DNA of 64,000 bases, taken from the NCBI RefSeq assembly GCF_020882245.1, contig NC_083598.1, forward strand, positions 34,633,858 to 34,697,857. The letters are read 5' to 3'. A program made the position numbers and the translations under genes. How positions within the stretch are numbered: the stretch's first letter is position 1; the number at the start of each line of letters is the position of its first letter. Positions 61,501 to 64,000 of this stretch are shown piece after piece. Source of the stretch: Rhopalosiphum padi. Taxonomy: Eukaryota; Arthropoda; Insecta; Hemiptera; Aphididae. The notes under the pieces are model-generated. The model was not told the origin of the DNA and searched no databases. It saw only the letters and a program-made list of their open reading frames with translations.

Positions 61501-62461
61501 ACTTTCCAAAATTCACAACAAAAAAACAAAAAAAAACAAATGTACTCTACTTCAGTAGAATCTGCTAGTTCATCATCAGATCATGATAGACATTATAATA
61601 CTTGTAATTCGGCTTTAGCATTCTTAGCACAAGCTACTTTGGATTTTAATTCATCGTTTGACTTACCTTCAGAGTCTGAAGAAACACAACCTTACAATTC
61701 ACGAAGTCAATTAACCAGACAACCTAGTATCGATACAAATTGTTCTAAATTATCTTTAGAATATTTGTTTCACCCTAATGATCGAGGTGAAAAAGTAGTA
61801 CCTGATTTAATTTTACCTTCCTCTAGTTCGTTAAATTCGATTTCTGATTCTACAACTGAGTCAGAAATGGCTATCGGGTTTGAAATATCAAAACTTAATG
61901 TACGAGATTTATCTCCTTGTACATCTGATAATCCTACTTATTACTCAGACTCTTCAGACTCAATTGGTTCAGATTCAGTTGATATTGTGAGCACAAATTC
62001 AGAATCTTTATTTCAAAAGCCAAATACTCCTCCATTATCAAGAATAGTGTGTACAGACAGACCCAATACACCTCCGATTTCTAAAATTATTCATCTAAGC
62101 AACATTAAACCAAGTTTACTTAGTAGTCATTTAACAAATGTATGTGCATCCAGAAGCGTGTCACCTTATAACTCTAGTAGTTTTAGTAATTCACAGAGTA
62201 CAATTTTACACAACACGCCACCTTTGCCAATGGTTTCTAATTCTGATGTAGAATGTATAATTAACAAAGAACCCAGCTTAATAAAACTCGAAGAAAATGT
62301 TTGTCCTGTTTTCTCTGATAATATAACTGCATCCGAGTGTTCTTCGCATGCTTTTAACTGTGATGACAGGAACATTGAAACAGCCGAGTCACCTAGCAAA
62401 GTCACACACCTTCCAATGCATCGAAGGTCATCAGACTCAGAAATCAATAATGCACCAAAAG
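58545..62461 (+). CDS. C2CD5: C2 domain-containing protein 5 (CDP138), 5' part
   Basis: Exons 58545-58721, 58791-58986, 59059-59202, 59268-59481, 60343-60471, 61278-62461, all in phase and continuing past the right edge. The N-terminal C2 domain has MPGKVKVRVLAGRNLPVMDR, DAYVEVKLGSTTYKTDV, KSLNPQWNSDWYKFE and DHDTYSANDAIGKV, with the Ca-binding Asp residues. C2CD5 signatures follow: GWFPVFDTMHGIRGE, SDFNRFRQSSCG, HGFVEELVVEDDPEYQWLDK, IRTPRATNEARQ and YFDLEGESGIVVRGIGTA. The 1184-bp exon encodes a Ser-rich linker with RQPSI and RRSSDSE, which look like basophilic kinase sites; this agrees with C2CD5 being an Akt2 substrate promoting GLUT4 vesicle fusion in mammals. The 62461 exon ends at phase 1. 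Confidence 0.95.
59631..60171. mobile_element. ~540-bp foldback (long inverted repeat) element in a C2CD5 intron
   Basis: The left arm, read forward, aligns with the reverse complement of the right arm for some 250 bp. Matching pairs, outermost first: AAAAAGAATACATTTTCTT with AAAAAGAATATATTTTCTT; AATTGGAAATGATT in both; TTAACATAGATT in both; GATTCGACTCGTTAGT with GATCCGACTCACTAGT. The centre is near 59901-59915 (TAGCAATAGCTGCTA). Divergence between arms suggests an old insertion. The ends are approximate. Confidence 0.8.
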
Positions 62462-64000
62462 GTAATTTATGTGTTTATGTATTCCATAGATGTTATAGCC
62501 TTGATTAGAATCGTATTGTTTGTTAATTATTTTACTTTCTTATAAAAACATAAGTTCTTGGAATTTTTTTAAAGTCATTATTTTTAAAATGTTAAGTATT
62601 TAGCTAGATTTTATTAATTTTTAAAAATAATGAATTATTAATATATATTTTTCCTATTATAATATGTTATTTGTCATAAATATATTTTTATTTATTTAAA
62701 CTGTCTTTTGAGAAGATGATGTTTGATAACTGTATAATGTATGAAGTTCATAATTATTTATATTTTATTCTTTTAAAATAATTCCAAATAAATATCACAA
62801 GTTTTTATAATTTTATTATTCAAATATACATTGTAGGTACTTACTAACTATTAAAATAAAAATATAATAAATATATAAAATAATTTTTTTCAGTCACGAG
62901 TACATTTTTAGTATTCAGGTAAGAACAATAATATGTTGTGTGCACATTTCTACATTATGCACTATTCATCAGTGATATATTTAAGAATTTTTTTCCTAAA
63001 AAATATTCTTATATTACTATTTGATTACCCTTTTCTTTGTACCATTCAGTTGGTTTATCATCTGAGTTCAATATTTTCAAAGTATTTGTTAGTCATTAAA
63101 GTTGATCATCATGGCTAATGACCATTTTTTTATACAGTGTATAAAATATAATATATACATAATTGCTACTCCTCTATGTGCGCCTTGGTTAATTATTTAA
63201 TAATGTATTAATCATATTCTTAAAAAAAAATTTTTATCTTAAGATGATTATTGTGTCTGTTTAAGGGATTTGAAAAAGTAAATTAGTATACTGTATCCAA
63301 ATTTACATTCTATATAGTCTACAATGTGTACTATGCACTTTATCATGATGAATTATTGGTGAATTATACGTTCTTAACTTCACAATGGCATAGTCGATAT
63401 TAAACAAATAAACTTACTACAATGGTAGTAACTAGTAACCTGTGGTGGTAAGGATTTTGTTTAGTGTGTAGAGGTGGAGGATATAAATTGTATTATACAC
63501 AACATACATGCATAAGATAAATGTTATCGATATAATTTTTTACATAATCTACCAGTTATAATATTTAAAACTTATTTTACCAGAAGAAATATTATGTCTA
63601 CATAAATGAACATTAATACAAATGTACAAATGTATTTAAAAATCAATAGAAGGTATCCATGCTATAATTTAGAATTAAAAATACAAAATTGAATGATCTT
63701 ATATTATAGTATTATTTACAAAATATAGTTTAAACATTAATCATACTGAATGATTTTGTATATATTAAAATTTAAAGTATAACACATAATAATCATATTT
63801 TTTACTAATATAACAGTAGTATTACTAGAACAATTTTAATTATTATAGTCTTATAAAATGTAGTAAATAATTTTGTATATGAATACCAAATGGACAATGG
63901 TTATATTGTTAAAAATGTGAAGCATGTACAATAACATTATTTACAATATAATATACATCTATTATGTATAACTTACATTAACAATAAATTAATACATTTT
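62462..64000. other. C2CD5 intron to the window edge, with a possible microexon
   Basis: AT-rich, no recognised domain. A 25-bp segment at 62894-62918, with acceptor TTTTTTTCAG and donor GTAAGA, has phases compatible with the preceding exon and would add VTSTFLVF. It may be a microexon or chance. Later C2CD5 exons must lie beyond the window. Confidence 0.35.

Noticed and set aside
62166..62447. 93-codon minus ORF opposite the large C2CD5 exon
   Set aside because: Antisense shadow of a Ser-rich coding exon that is in phase with its neighbours.
1..64000. CRISPR arrays, operons, bacterial genes or tRNA genes
   Set aside because: No spaced direct-repeat array and no box A/box B tRNA pattern was found; the gene structure is spliced eukaryotic throughout.

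Overview
The window is AT-rich eukaryotic DNA: short exons with GT-AG introns, long A/T-rich introns, and many short non-autonomous DNA transposons. The gene set is animal (anoctamin-8, Elongator subunit 2, DENND2-like GEF, Cu/Zn superoxide dismutase, C2CD5, G-protein gamma, HIG1 protein). The composition and repeat types look like a hemipteran insect and most like an aphid, but the species is an inference.

Layout. 66-3715 (+): 3' part of a Roquin-like gene, with a small antisense membrane-protein gene (945-1390, -) nested in one intron. 3716-6997: no gene seen. 6998-13936 (-): anoctamin-8, 13 exons, first exon not found. 13937-16040: intergenic, holding a 487-bp TIR element. 16040-17682 (+): HIG1-domain protein. 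18965-19666 (-): small unrecognised gene. 19700-21500: repeat-rich. 21832-27664 (-): DENND2-like Rab GEF. 28772-32414 (+): small Qc-SNARE, facing away from DENND2 across a shared promoter region. 33260-34391 (-): PARP catalytic domain interrupted by a UBA-domain exon. 36100-36720: two short unexplained ORFs. 38074-43773 (-): complete Elp2. 46095-48067 (-): PB1-like/coiled-coil/UBA-like protein with an apparent frameshift in an A10 run. 49377-50260 (-): truncated jockey-like LINE. 52006-52218 (+): G gamma. 54686-56170 (-): Cu/Zn SOD. 58545-62461 and beyond (+): 5' part of C2CD5, with a ~540-bp foldback element in an intron.

The genes are unrelated housekeeping and signalling loci; this is not an operon or biosynthetic cluster. 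Several pairs are divergent with plausible shared promoter regions (DENND2/SNARE, SOD/C2CD5). The most unusual object is the PARP-like gene: a phase 1-1 exon encoding a UBA domain most like the second UBA of USP5/USP13 sits inside the ADP-ribosyltransferase fold, between the region of the catalytic tyrosine and the next core strand. A second theme is a set of short near-perfect palindromes (shared words such as CATAGACC and CACGGT) in intergenic DNA, often within a few hundred bases of gene starts.
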